From: Bacteroidota bacterium
GTDB taxonomy: Bacteria; Bacteroidota; Bacteroidia; Chitinophagales; LD1
Direction of reading: 5' to 3'
Assembly (NCBI GenBank): GCA_947476645.1
Contig: CANJRM010000018.1
Coordinates: forward strand, 1 to 44,748
DNA: 44,748 nucleotides
The notes under the pieces were generated by a model that was not told where the DNA came from, ran no database searches, and worked only from the letters and a program-made list of their open reading frames with translations. Both the position numbers and the translations under genes were made by a program. The stretch's first letter is position 1. Each line of letters opens with the position of its first letter. This document shows, piece after piece, positions 25,249-33,980 of the stretch.

Positions 25249-28044
25249 ATGAAGATTTCACGGACTCCTGTCTTGTGTTTTGCATTGGCTTTATCAGCAA
25301 CGCTTTTTGTTTCGCGCACTCACTTTAAAAATGAGCTAAACGAAAAAACAGAAAACGAAGAAGAAGGAGGCGCTTTATACGGCAATGAGTTTGATGACCC
25401 AGCCGAAGGAGGAAGCTATGATTTCATGCGTTTGCGCAATCCAATCACCAATGAAATTCCACGCGGTATAAGAAAAAATGAATTGGCTTTTGCAGCCACA
25501 CTTCCTAAAGCCGATAACAGCAGAAGCATTCAATGGCAAAACCGAGGACCTTATAATTTAGGTGGAAGAACGCGCGCACTTGCATTAGACGTTACCGATG
25601 AAAACATCATTCTTGCAGGGCAAGCAAGCGGAGGAATGTGGCGCAGCACAAACGCTGGCGCTGGTTTTACACAATGCACGCAACCACAACAATTGCATTC
25701 CACTACTTGTGTTGTGCAAGATAAACGCGCGGGACATACCAACGTTTGGTATTACGGCACTGGTGAACAATACGGAATAGTAAACGCTGCCGGTTTTTCA
25801 TCTCAGTTTAGTGGCGATGGGATTTTCAAATCTACCGATGGCGGAATTACATGGGCTCCTCTCGCATCTACGCAATCAAACACACCAACTACAACAGGTC
25901 AAAAACGCGATTTCGATTTTATATGGGACATGGTTACCAATCACACCAATGCCAATCAGGATGAAGTTTACGCGGCTTCTGTCAATGGAATATGGAGGAG
26001 TATAGATGGCGGAACTTCTTGGAATCCTGCGCTTGGTTTAGATACCGCTTCTGCTCTCAGCATTTCGCAATACAGCGATATTGCTATTTCGCCAACAGGA
26101 GTTCTGTATGCAACAATCAGCAGCGAAACACCAAGCAAAGGAATTTACCGCAGCACCGATGGAATTACCTGGGCAAAAATTACACCTTCAGGTTTTGCCA
26201 CTACTTACAGACGCATTGAAATAGGCATTGCACCAAGCGATGAAACACAGGTTTACTTTATTGCAGAAACTCCTGGAAGTGGTTCAACAGGTCATCAACT
26301 ATGGCACTATCAATATCTTTCGGGCGATGGAACAGGTGCCGGTGGTTCTTGGGCAAACAGAAGCACGAATATTCCCGATGACCACTGCCTCGGTTATTTC
26401 AACTTCGATTTCCGCAAATACAATTCGCAGAATTCATACGATATGTATTTCGTAGTTCATCCAACAAATCCTGATATTGTTTTTCTTGGAGGAACAGATA
26501 TCTATCGCTCTACCGATGGATTCACTACTGCGGCTTACGAATGGATTGGCGGTTATCAATGCGACAGCAGTCACATTTCGCACTACGTTTATCCGGGTCA
26601 TCATCCTGACCAACATAAACTTATTTTCCCTCCTTCCAATCCAAACAAAGCCTATTCATCAAACGATGGAGGTGTAATGCAAACCGACAACATTCTTGCA
26701 ACGCCTGTTGTCTGGCAACTGATGAACAATGGCTACAACACGGGGCAATTTTATACCTGTGCCATGGAGCCGGGCAATACCACCAACGAAATTATTATTG
26801 GTGGTTTGCAGGATAACGGAACCTATTTCACCAACACCATTGATTACACCCGTGACTGGCCTAAAACATTTTATGGCGATGGTTCTTATTGCTCCATTAC
26901 ACACGGAAGAAACTTTTACTACCTCAGTATTCAACAAGGAAAAATTTACAAGCATCGCGTAGCCGATAATGGCGATGTAGATACACTCTACACCCGAATG
27001 GATCCAACAGGCGGTGGTGGCTATCAGTTCATCAATCCATTTATTCTCGACCCGCTTAATGACGACATTATGTATATGGCTGGTGGAAGAATAATGTGGC
27101 GCAACGATTCCCTTTCTGTAATTCCAATGACAGGCGATGAATACGCCACCGTTTCAAAAGGCTGGTCAAAACTTACAGGAACATCGCTCGGTATCAGTAG
27201 CACTGCACCTTACTTCACTGCACTTGACATGAGCGAAGCAAATACCAACATACTTTACATAGGCACCGACAATGGGAAAGTTTATCGCGTAGATAGTTGC
27301 CGAACGAGCAACAGCACCCTTAAGAAAAACATTACAGGAACAAATTTTCCTGCAACCGGATACATAAGTTGTATTGAAGTTGACCGCCTCAACGTGGCAA
27401 ATGTGATGGCTACCTTTTCAAATTACGGAGTGAAAAGCATTTTTTATTCAACCGACTCGGGTAGCACTTGGACAGACGTAAGCGGAAATCTTGAAGAGCA
27501 CCCTTACGGCAGCGGAAACGGTCCTTCAGTTACTTGGGCAAATATTTACAACGATGGCACTGCTACAAAATATTATGTAGGTACCAGCATCGGTCTTTTC
27601 TCTACCGAACAACTCAACGGATCAAACACCATTTGGGCACAGGAAGGCGCCAGCACCATTGGCAACGTAGTTATCAATATGATTCAGTCGCGCACGTTCG
27701 ACAACACTATCATAATAGCCACTCATGGTAATGGCATGTATTCAAACAAATTTTTCACACCTTCTGCTATCAGCAAAATTCCGGTTACTGAATTAAAAGC
27801 AACAGCATATCCAAATCCGTTTTCAAATTCGGTTACTATTGAATTAGAAGAATTAAAAACCGAAACTGAGTTTGAAGTATTTGATATTAACGGACGATTG
27901 ATTCGTAAATGGAAAGAGAAAAATTCTTTAAAAACCATTTGGGACGGAAAAGATTTTTCCATGAACAACGTTCCTTCGGGTTCATATTTATTGAAGATAA
28001 GTGGAAATGGAAAATCAACTGTAAAGAAGTTGGTGAGGTTGTAA
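25249..28044 (+). CDS. Large secreted BNR/sialidase-fold repeat protein with T9SS signal
   Basis: A protein of 931 residues. A hydrophobic N-terminal signal (residues about 5-23) is followed by an acidic linker. Residues about 95-830 form a double beta-propeller-like region with many Asp-box-type motifs, for example SGGMWRSTNAG, DGIFKSTDGGITW, GIWRSIDGGTSW, GIYRSTDGITW, DIYRSTDGF and IFYSTDSGSTW. These SxDGGxxW boxes are those of sialidases, Vps10 domains and cellulases of family GH74, but no catalytic residues could be assigned. The C-terminal about 80 residues (LKATAYPNPFSNSVTI..., STVKKLVRL) are a T9SS type A sorting domain. Probably an exported binding or hydrolytic surface protein. The function is open. 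Confidence 0.86.
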   Translation: MKISRTPVLCFALALSATLFVSRTHFKNELNEKTENEEEGGALYGNEFDDPAEGGSYDFMRLRNPITNEIPRGIRKNELAFAATLPKADNSRSIQWQNRGPYNLGGRTRALALDVTDENIILAGQASGGMWRSTNAGAGFTQCTQPQQLHSTTCVVQDKRAGHTNVWYYGTGEQYGIVNAAGFSSQFSGDGIFKSTDGGITWAPLASTQSNTPTTTGQKRDFDFIWDMVTNHTNANQDEVYAASVNGIWRSIDGGTSWNPALGLDTASALSISQYSDIAISPTGVLYATISSETPSKGIYRSTDGITWAKITPSGFATTYRRIEIGIAPSDETQVYFIAETPGSGSTGHQLWHYQYLSGDGTGAGGSWANRSTNIPDDHCLGYFNFDFRKYNSQNSYDMYFVVHPTNPDIVFLGGTDIYRSTDGFTTAAYEWIGGYQCDSSHISHYVYPGHHPDQHKLIFPPSNPNKAYSSNDGGVMQTDNILATPVVWQLMNNGYNTGQFYTCAMEPGNTTNEIIIGGLQDNGTYFTNTIDYTRDWPKTFYGDGSYCSITHGRNFYYLSIQQGKIYKHRVADNGDVDTLYTRMDPTGGGGYQFINPFILDPLNDDIMYMAGGRIMWRNDSLSVIPMTGDEYATVSKGWSKLTGTSLGISSTAPYFTALDMSEANTNILYIGTDNGKVYRVDSCRTSNSTLKKNITGTNFPATGYISCIEVDRLNVANVMATFSNYGVKSIFYSTDSGSTWTDVSGNLEEHPYGSGNGPSVTWANIYNDGTATKYYVGTSIGLFSTEQLNGSNTIWAQEGASTIGNVVINMIQSRTFDNTIIIATHGNGMYSNKFFTPSAISKIPVTELKATAYPNPFSNSVTIELEELKTETEFEVFDINGRLIRKWKEKNSLKTIWDGKDFSMNNVPSGSYLLKISGNGKSTVKKLVRL

Positions 28045-28097
28045 AACGTATTCTAAAATCATTAACCCTTTTATATTCGCACACAAAATTTTTATAG

Positions 28098-28637
28098 ATG
28101 AAAAGAGTATTCGTAGCCATTCTCGCTCTCATGTTATTTGCCGCCTGCAATCCTAAACAGGCATGGAAAAGGAACTCCATTGAAAGTGCCGAGAAAATTT
28201 TAATGGAACAGGCAAAAGTAGGCAAAGTAGATACCGCTATGGTTGATGATTTACTGGCAGATTATGAAGGTTACGCGGCAAAATACCCTGATGATACCTT
28301 GGGCGCTGCATACCTCTTTAAAGCAGCCGATTTTTATCGCTATATGCACAAACCATTAAAGAGCATTGGTCTTTATCAAAAAATTTACGACAACTATCCC
28401 ACCATTCCTAAGCAGCCTTATGCACTCTTTTTACAGGGCTTTATTTTCGAAAATGAAGTGGGCAACACCGCCACAGCAAAAACTATCTACGAAAAATTCC
28501 TGACTGAATTCCCGAACCATCCCATTGCAAAAGATGTTCGCGTTACACTCAACAATTTAGGCAAAACACCTGAGCAGTTAATTCAGGAATTTGAAGCGCG
28601 CAACCAGCAGGATTCATTGGCAAAAGCAGCAAAATAA
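28098..28637 (+). CDS. TPR-containing lipoprotein
   Basis: A protein of 179 residues. The lipoprotein signal ends in the lipobox LFAAC (Cys at about residue 17). The mature part contains tetratricopeptide-like helices: LGAAYLFKAADFYRYMHKPLKSIGLYQKI, YALFLQGFIFENEVGNTATAKTIYEKFLTEFPNHPIAKD. The pattern resembles the BamD/YbgF-style TPR lipoproteins of the periplasm but is shorter, so no assignment to the BAM complex is made. Its stop codon is 1 bp before the GTG of the first KASIII gene. It may therefore be the first gene of the cluster transcript or simply the tail of an older unit. Confidence 0.82.
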   Translation: MKRVFVAILALMLFAACNPKQAWKRNSIESAEKILMEQAKVGKVDTAMVDDLLADYEGYAAKYPDDTLGAAYLFKAADFYRYMHKPLKSIGLYQKIYDNYPTIPKQPYALFLQGFIFENEVGNTATAKTIYEKFLTEFPNHPIAKDVRVTLNNLGKTPEQLIQEFEARNQQDSLAKAAK

Positions 28638-28638
28638 A

Positions 28639-29658
28639 GTGAACGCACGCGCCTGTATACAAGCCATTAGCTTTTACGTTCCTCCAAAAGTAGAAACGAA
28701 TGAAATGCTCATGCAGGAGTTTGGCGATAAAGTATCACCAACTGTTTTTGAAAAAGTTGGCGTTAAAGAACGTCACATTTCAGACACTGCTCAACCCGGT
28801 TCATTATTGGCTTTACAAGCCGCTGAAAAATTATTTGCCGAACACAGCATTGAGCGCAATGAAATTGATGCGCTTATTTATTGTTCGTTCCACCACGACT
28901 ATATTATTCCATCCACCTCCTGTGTACTCCAACACAAACTTGGTTTGAATGAAAACATTGCCACTTACGATTTAACCTTTGGCTGTAGCGGTTATGTATA
29001 TGCACTCAGTCTTGCAAAAAGCATAATTCAATCGCTGGGATTTAAAAAAGTAATGTTGCTTACCTCTACAGCCCTCACCAAATTTATTCACCCGCATGAC
29101 CACGCTTCGCGCATTATTTTTGGCGATGCCGGTTCAGCTACTTTAGTTGGACAAGAAGAGAATACGGAAAAAGGAATTCGCGATTTTGTTTTCGGAACAG
29201 ACGGTTCGGGTTTTGAAAAAATAATTATTCGCCATGGGGCAGATTCCAAAAAGGTATCAGAAGAATCGCTGCTGGAAAAGAAAGATGAATACGGAAACGT
29301 TTATTCCGATGCGCATTTGTTTATGGACGGACAGGGAGTACTTACCTTCACAATGAAAAAAATACCCGTACTCATTGACGATACGCTGAGGAAAAACAAC
29401 CTCAGCAAAAGCGATATTGATTTATTTGTATTGCATCAGGCAAACAATTTTATGAATGAACAGGTGCGTAAAATAGCGGGAATTGAGAAAGAAAAATTTT
29501 ATTCGCATATAGAAAACTACGGTAACACTGTGCAGGCTTCCATTCCTATTGCGTTGAAAGCCGCAATAGCTGAAGGGAAAATTAAAAGTGGTTCTAAAAT
29601 TTTTGTTGCAGGTTTTGGAGTAGGATTAAGTTGGTGTGCCACCGTAATTAATTTTTAA
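28639..29658 (+). CDS. 3-oxoacyl-ACP synthase III-like enzyme (first of a pair)
   Basis: KASIII/FabH-fold thiolase of 339 residues counted from the GTG at 28639, which follows the lipoprotein stop by 1 bp. An in-frame upstream ATG (28591) lies inside that lipoprotein and is not preferred. The complete catalytic triad of decarboxylating condensing enzymes is visible: C116 (TFGCSGYVYALSLA), H266 (LHQANNFM) and N296 (NYGNTVQASIPI). It should join an acyl-CoA or acyl-ACP starter to malonyl-ACP, giving a 3-oxoacyl-ACP. It is one gene away from a second KASIII, with a carrier protein between, so it is likely a specialised enzyme rather than the housekeeping FabH. Confidence 0.9.
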   Translation: MNARACIQAISFYVPPKVETNEMLMQEFGDKVSPTVFEKVGVKERHISDTAQPGSLLALQAAEKLFAEHSIERNEIDALIYCSFHHDYIIPSTSCVLQHKLGLNENIATYDLTFGCSGYVYALSLAKSIIQSLGFKKVMLLTSTALTKFIHPHDHASRIIFGDAGSATLVGQEENTEKGIRDFVFGTDGSGFEKIIIRHGADSKKVSEESLLEKKDEYGNVYSDAHLFMDGQGVLTFTMKKIPVLIDDTLRKNNLSKSDIDLFVLHQANNFMNEQVRKIAGIEKEKFYSHIENYGNTVQASIPIALKAAIAEGKIKSGSKIFVAGFGVGLSWCATVINF

Positions 29659-29662
29659 GAAA

Positions 29663-29887
29663 ATGACAATAGAAGAATTTATATCCAGGATTGAATCGGT
29701 TTTTGAAGATGAACAACCGGGTTCACTCCAACCCGATACGGAGTTCAGAAATCTGGAATCGTGGAGTTCTATGTATGCACTTATCATAGTAGCTTTGTTT
29801 GAAACAGATTTTAAAACAACAGTCACAGGCGACCAGCTTCGCAAGTGTAACACTGTGCAGGACTTGTATCAACTTCTACCTAAATAA
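29663..29887 (+). CDS. Acyl carrier protein
   Basis: A 74-residue acidic four-helix carrier protein (TIEEFISRIESVFEDEQ... QLRKCNTVQDLYQLL). The 4'-phosphopantetheine site is W34-S35-S36-M37, with S36 the likely modified serine. The usual Asp before it is Ser here, while the W before and the Met after match cluster-type ACPs. It is 4 bp downstream of the first KASIII gene and 4 bp upstream of the second. It is therefore the probable thioester carrier for both and for the SDR reductase. Confidence 0.82.
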   Translation: MTIEEFISRIESVFEDEQPGSLQPDTEFRNLESWSSMYALIIVALFETDFKTTVTGDQLRKCNTVQDLYQLLPK

Positions 29888-29891
29888 ACCC

Positions 29892-30947
29892 ATGGCACTT
29901 TTTACGGTAAACAATATTGCTTTGCGTGGTTTGGCCGCAGCTGTTCCTCTCCAAACGGAAAGCAACCGCAACTATGATTGGATTACAGAAAAGGAAAGAA
30001 ACCTGCTCATTAAAACTACTGGTGTAGAAAACAGAAGAAAAGCACCCGATGGGGTATGCACCTCCGATTATTGTTTAGAGGCAGCAAAGAAATTGTTGCA
30101 AGATTTAAACTGGAAAGCCGATGAAATTGAACTCCTGATTTTTGTTTCGCAATCACCCGATTACTACCTTCCTGCTACCGCTATTATCCTTCAGGATAAA
30201 TTAGGTTTACCTCAAACTTCATTGGCATTTGATATTTGTTTAGGTTGTTCAGGATTTGTTTACGGTTTATCAGTAGTAGCAAACATGCTGAGTAATTCAG
30301 GTATAAAAAAAGCATTGCTGCTTACCGGTGATGTTTCTACGGTATCCGTTTCTTATCAGGACAAAAGCACCTATCCTCTTTTCGGTGATGGTGGCGCAGT
30401 GGCTGCTTTAGAACGAACCGAAGATGCTTCTCCAATCTATTTTAATTTACAAAGCGATGGCAGCGGCTATGAATCTATTATCATACAGGACGGTGGTTGC
30501 CGTAATCCCATAAATGCAGCAAGTGAAACTATGGAGGAAACTGAAAAGGGAGTGATAAGAAGAAGAAGAGATTTAACGCTGAACGGAATGGATGTGTTTA
30601 ATTTTTCGGTTACACGTGTGCCGCCCAATGTGAATGAATTACTGAATTACGCAGGAGTGAATAAAACCGAGCTTGATTTTTTTGTGATGCACCAGGCAAA
30701 TCTTCTTTTAAATGAAACGGTGCGAAAAGTAATTGGCATTGACGCTGCAAAAGTTCCTTATTCCTTAAAAGGTTTTGGCAATACAAGTTCTGCTTCTATT
30801 CCTTTAACCATAGTCACTCAAATAGCAGAAACACTTCAAACAACTAAGAAAAAATTATTACTCTGTGGCTTTGGTGTGGGATTGTCGTGGGGAAGTGTTA
30901 TTCTCGAAACAGAAAATTTAGTAGTTTCTGATTTAATTGAAATATGA
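29892..30947 (+). CDS. 3-oxoacyl-ACP synthase III-like enzyme (second of a pair)
   Basis: A 351-residue KASIII-fold protein with its own full triad: C119 (CLGCSGFVYGLS), H267 (VMHQANLLLNE) and N297 (FGNTSSASIPL). It is therefore not a Cys-less chain-length factor as in type II polyketide synthases. The ATG at 29892 was chosen; an upstream ATG (29799) sits inside the ACP gene. The stop codon overlaps the SDR start by 4 nt (ATGA). Compared with the first copy, the substrate-lining loops differ, so the pair may carry out two different condensations or accept different acyl groups. Confidence 0.9.
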   Translation: MALFTVNNIALRGLAAAVPLQTESNRNYDWITEKERNLLIKTTGVENRRKAPDGVCTSDYCLEAAKKLLQDLNWKADEIELLIFVSQSPDYYLPATAIILQDKLGLPQTSLAFDICLGCSGFVYGLSVVANMLSNSGIKKALLLTGDVSTVSVSYQDKSTYPLFGDGGAVAALERTEDASPIYFNLQSDGSGYESIIIQDGGCRNPINAASETMEETEKGVIRRRRDLTLNGMDVFNFSVTRVPPNVNELLNYAGVNKTELDFFVMHQANLLLNETVRKVIGIDAAKVPYSLKGFGNTSSASIPLTIVTQIAETLQTTKKKLLLCGFGVGLSWGSVILETENLVVSDLIEI

Positions 30948-31696
30948 GCAACACAGCTTTTCATCTTACAGGAAAAACTATTTTAGTTACCGGTGCATCA
31001 TCGGGCATTGGTAGGCAAACAGCTATTGAATGCGCTGCTATGGGAGCCAAAATAATGCTCACAGCACGCAATGAAGAAAAACTCAATCAGGTTTTAAAAG
31101 AGCTTCCCGGTAATGGGCATCAACTCCTACTTTGCGATTTATTGAATACAGAACAAACTTTTTCATTGGCAAATTCAATTTCACATCTGGATGGTGTAGT
31201 GCATTGTGCGGGATTAGTAAAACCATTTCCCGTTTCCTTTTTAAATCGCGAAAAAATTGATGAAACCCTTCACACAAATTTTTACACAGTGGTAGAACTA
31301 ACCACTGCTTTATTCAAAGCGAAAAAAATAAATAAGGAAGCTTCTTTCGTTTTCCTTTCTTCTTTATCCGGTCAGCATCCGCACAAAGGTGGCTCAATGT
31401 ATGCAGCTAGCAAAGCCGCAGTGGAAGCGTTCTGTAAAACCGTAGCTTTGGAATATGCAGCCAAAGGAATTCGCGCCAATTGCATTTCTCCTGCCATGGT
31501 AAAAACACCTATGTTTGACGAAGCGGCAGAAGGAATGTCAACACAAGCAATGGAAGAGCATGTAGCAAAATACCCTTTAGGAGTTGGCTATCCTGAAGAT
31601 GTGGCGAGAGCGGTTGTATTTTTACTTTCACCTGCATCGCGCTGGATTACCGGAACAAATTTATTGATGGACGGAGGTTTATTATTGGAATACTAA
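30944..31696 (+). CDS. SDR family oxidoreductase (FabG-like)
   Basis: A 250-residue classical short-chain dehydrogenase/reductase. The nucleotide-binding motif TGASSGIG is at 16-23, followed by the NAG-like region (HCAGLVKP). Catalytic residues: serine in VFLSSLSG, Y153 and K157 (MYAASKAAV). The C-terminal INLLMDGG-type end (GTNLLMDGGLLLEY) is standard. With two KASIII enzymes and an ACP directly upstream, the likely job is reduction of a 3-oxoacyl-ACP to the 3-hydroxyacyl form. The gene overlaps the KASIII stop by 4 nt and its stop codon abuts the glycosyltransferase ATG. Confidence 0.9.
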   Translation: MSNTAFHLTGKTILVTGASSGIGRQTAIECAAMGAKIMLTARNEEKLNQVLKELPGNGHQLLLCDLLNTEQTFSLANSISHLDGVVHCAGLVKPFPVSFLNREKIDETLHTNFYTVVELTTALFKAKKINKEASFVFLSSLSGQHPHKGGSMYAASKAAVEAFCKTVALEYAAKGIRANCISPAMVKTPMFDEAAEGMSTQAMEEHVAKYPLGVGYPEDVARAVVFLLSPASRWITGTNLLMDGGLLLEY

Positions 31697-32623
31697 ATGG
31701 GAGAAGCAAAAAAATATTCAATTGTAATTCCTGTTTACAACAGTGCAGAATCGCTACACGAATTGTGTTCTCGAATTGACGTAGCTATGTCAAATTTTGC
31801 TTACGAAATTATTTTAGTTGATGACGGAAGCAAAGACGAAAGCTGGAATGTAATCAGTCAGTTGCAGGATTCTTCTAACGGAAAAATAAGCGGCATTCGC
31901 TTTAGCCGAAACTATGGCCAGCACTCCGCACTACTTTGCGGATTTACTTTTAGCACCGGAGATTTTGTAATTACCATGGATGATGACCTACAACATCCGC
32001 CAGAAGAAATTTCAAAACTTATTCACAAGCAAACCGAAACAAATGCCGATGTGGTTTACGGAATATATATCACCAAACAACATTCTGCCGCGCGTAATGC
32101 AGGAAGTTTTTACGTGCGCAAATCGGCAGAAGTAACAGGTGGCAATACAGGTTATGGTTCTTCATTTCGCCTTATCAAAAAATTTATTGTAGATAAAATT
32201 GCCGCCAATCAGGCAAGTTCGTTTTACTACCTCGATGAATTGTTTTATTGGTACACCACTACATTTTCCCGCGTTGATGTTGAACATCATCCGCGCAAGT
32301 TTGGTGTATCAGGTTATTCATTTAGCAAATTATTGAAGTTGTATGGCGATATTGTTTTCACCTACTCTTCATTTCCACTTCGATTGATGACTTATGCAGG
32401 TTTTATCTTTTCGGTATTTACTTTTTCAGGCGCTGCATTTTTCGCCATTCGCAAACTATTTTTCAGAGGGCATATTGGCTTTACGGCAGTTATGGTAACC
32501 GTTCTCTTCACTGCGAGTGTCCTTATGTTCTGCATGGGCATCATCGGGCAATATCTTTTCAAGATTTATCAATCGCAGCATAGCAAACCGCTGTATTCCA
32601 TCCGCGAAATAAAAAGACAATGA
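31697..32623 (+). CDS. Membrane glycosyltransferase family 2 (GtrB/DPM-like)
   Basis: A 308-residue GT-A enzyme. The nucleotide-sugar site is seen in YSIVIPVYNSAESL and IILVDDGSKDESW; the metal-binding DxD-like motif is in TMDDDLQHPPEE, the form typical for polyprenyl-phosphate sugar transferases. Two C-terminal transmembrane helices (about 230-252 and 264-290) anchor it in the inner membrane. GtrB, ArnC and DPM synthase of this subgroup transfer a sugar from a nucleotide donor to undecaprenyl or dolichyl phosphate. The product is then flipped and used in the periplasm. No flippase or polymerase is in the window. It overlaps the next gene by 4 nt. Confidence 0.9.
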   Translation: MGEAKKYSIVIPVYNSAESLHELCSRIDVAMSNFAYEIILVDDGSKDESWNVISQLQDSSNGKISGIRFSRNYGQHSALLCGFTFSTGDFVITMDDDLQHPPEEISKLIHKQTETNADVVYGIYITKQHSAARNAGSFYVRKSAEVTGGNTGYGSSFRLIKKFIVDKIAANQASSFYYLDELFYWYTTTFSRVDVEHHPRKFGVSGYSFSKLLKLYGDIVFTYSSFPLRLMTYAGFIFSVFTFSGAAFFAIRKLFFRGHIGFTAVMVTVLFTASVLMFCMGIIGQYLFKIYQSQHSKPLYSIREIKRQ

Positions 32624-33273
32624 TTGTTGAAGCGTATGGAATTAAACTCAAACGCTTAACAGCCGATGAGATTGAACTTGTTCGTACGCACCGAAACAGC
32701 GAAGCTATACGCAACACGATGGAATACCGCGAAATAATTACTGCTGAAATGCAGCGAAATTGGTTTAGGTCTATTGATAACGAGCACAACAACTACATGT
32801 TGATATACGTTGACGAAAAACCAATTGGTTTAATCAGCGGCACACAAATTAATTGGGAAGAAATGATTACAGGCAATGGTGGTATTTTTATTTGGGATAA
32901 AGATTTTATAGAAACAGTTTTCCCCGCACGTGCTGCTGTGCTCATGACCGATATTGGTTTTTATCTCGGCATTAAAAAGAATTACGTAAAAATTTTACAC
33001 GACAACCTCAAGTCAATTTCTTTCAACGCTTCCTTGGGTTATCAATTGCTGCCTAACCAAAATAAAGTTTACAACCAGCAATATGAATTGACTGCTGATC
33101 GTTATTTTTCTTCGGTGCAAAAGCTTAGAAAAATTTTAGGTGTTGATGGCGGCATTCATTTTATTCTTGATGATGCCTCACACCCATCAGCAATTCGAAT
33201 TGCTGAAACGTTGAAAAATATTGCTGAAGAGAAGAAACAAAAACTATCGCTCACTATTATTGCAGGCACATGA
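32620..33273 (+). CDS. GNAT family N-acetyltransferase (RimL/PseH-like) with extra C-terminus
   Basis: A 217-residue protein. The N-terminal 170 residues match the RimJ/RimL-type GNAT fold: IKLKRLTADEIELVRTHRNS, a trp-rich EMQRNWF segment, YMLIYVDEKPIGLISGTQIN and an LGIKKNYVKILHDN strand with conserved NxxSISFN-like tail. Similar enzymes acetylate 4-amino sugars such as PseH in pseudaminic acid synthesis. The last about 45 residues (GGIHFILDDASHPSAIRIAETL...TIIAGT) are not part of the core fold and are unexplained. It overlaps the glycosyltransferase and oxygenase genes by 4 nt each, so it should act on the same product, probably an amino sugar. Confidence 0.75.
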   Translation: MIVEAYGIKLKRLTADEIELVRTHRNSEAIRNTMEYREIITAEMQRNWFRSIDNEHNNYMLIYVDEKPIGLISGTQINWEEMITGNGGIFIWDKDFIETVFPARAAVLMTDIGFYLGIKKNYVKILHDNLKSISFNASLGYQLLPNQNKVYNQQYELTADRYFSSVQKLRKILGVDGGIHFILDDASHPSAIRIAETLKNIAEEKKQKLSLTIIAGT

Positions 33274-33980
33274 TTTGGTATTCATACAAAGGTCTTCCTT
33301 ATAAAGGTGATTGTCCTGCTTATTATGATTTAAGCAGCAGAAATTGGTTTGCTGAATTAGAAATGAAGCAAGTTCAAATACAAAATTTAGTTCTTGATTA
33401 TCTCAAACAGGAAGGCATTGAAGTAGAAAAATATTTCAACGAATCGTTGGTAACAGGAAAAGAAAATTGGAAAGTTTCACCTTTCCTTTTTTGGGGGAAG
33501 CAAAACAAAAAGAACATTTCAAAAGGTAAAGAACTTTACTCCTTGTTGGAAAACATTCCCGGATTAACAGGATTATCCATTAGCATTCTACCACCGCAAA
33601 CATCCGTAAAACCACATTACGGAGATACCGATGCCATTTACAGAATTCATATTCCCGTAAAAATTCCATCGCAGTTGCCTGTATGTGGTTTGAGAGTAAA
33701 CGGTATTGAAAAAAGTTGGGGAGAAATTAAAGCACTCGCATTCTGCGATGCTCATCTACACGAAGCATGGAATCATTCCAACGAAACAAGAATTGTTTTG
33801 ATTGCAGATATTTTGCGTGAAGAATGTGTGCATCAGCAAAAGAATATTTGCAAAAATGTATTGTCGCTTCTTTGGCTTCAACAATTAACTGCAAAATACC
33901 ACTGGTTAAATTCGTTTCCGACATTCAGCCGTGGCATACTTAGGCTAATTTTAAAAACGGGTTTATATTTTACAGCATGA
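33270..33980 (+). CDS. Aspartyl/asparaginyl beta-hydroxylase-like 2-oxoglutarate oxygenase
   Basis: A 236-residue protein of the Asp/Asn/Pro hydroxylase family (Fe(II)/2-oxoglutarate cupin fold). The core around 100-180 shows ISILPPQTSVKPHYGDTD with the iron-binding H116, an RIHIPV strand for 2-oxoglutarate, and FCDAHLHEAWNHSNETRIVLIADI with H164 as the second ligand. These enzymes usually hydroxylate a beta carbon of Asp/Asn in peptides, but small-molecule and lipid hydroxylases of the LpxO type share the fold. LpxO is a useful precedent because it hydroxylates an acyl chain of lipid A. Here an acyl or aminoacyl group of the cluster product is a possible substrate. It overlaps both neighbours by 4 nt. 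Confidence 0.82.
   Translation: MIWYSYKGLPYKGDCPAYYDLSSRNWFAELEMKQVQIQNLVLDYLKQEGIEVEKYFNESLVTGKENWKVSPFLFWGKQNKKNISKGKELYSLLENIPGLTGLSISILPPQTSVKPHYGDTDAIYRIHIPVKIPSQLPVCGLRVNGIEKSWGEIKALAFCDAHLHEAWNHSNETRIVLIADILREECVHQQKNICKNVLSLLWLQQLTAKYHWLNSFPTFSRGILRLILKTGLYFTA

Noticed and set aside
28639-31696. Housekeeping fatty acid synthesis operon
   Set aside because: Two KASIII copies flank a short ACP with an atypical serine motif, and glycan-modifying genes follow immediately; fabD, fabF and plsX are missing.
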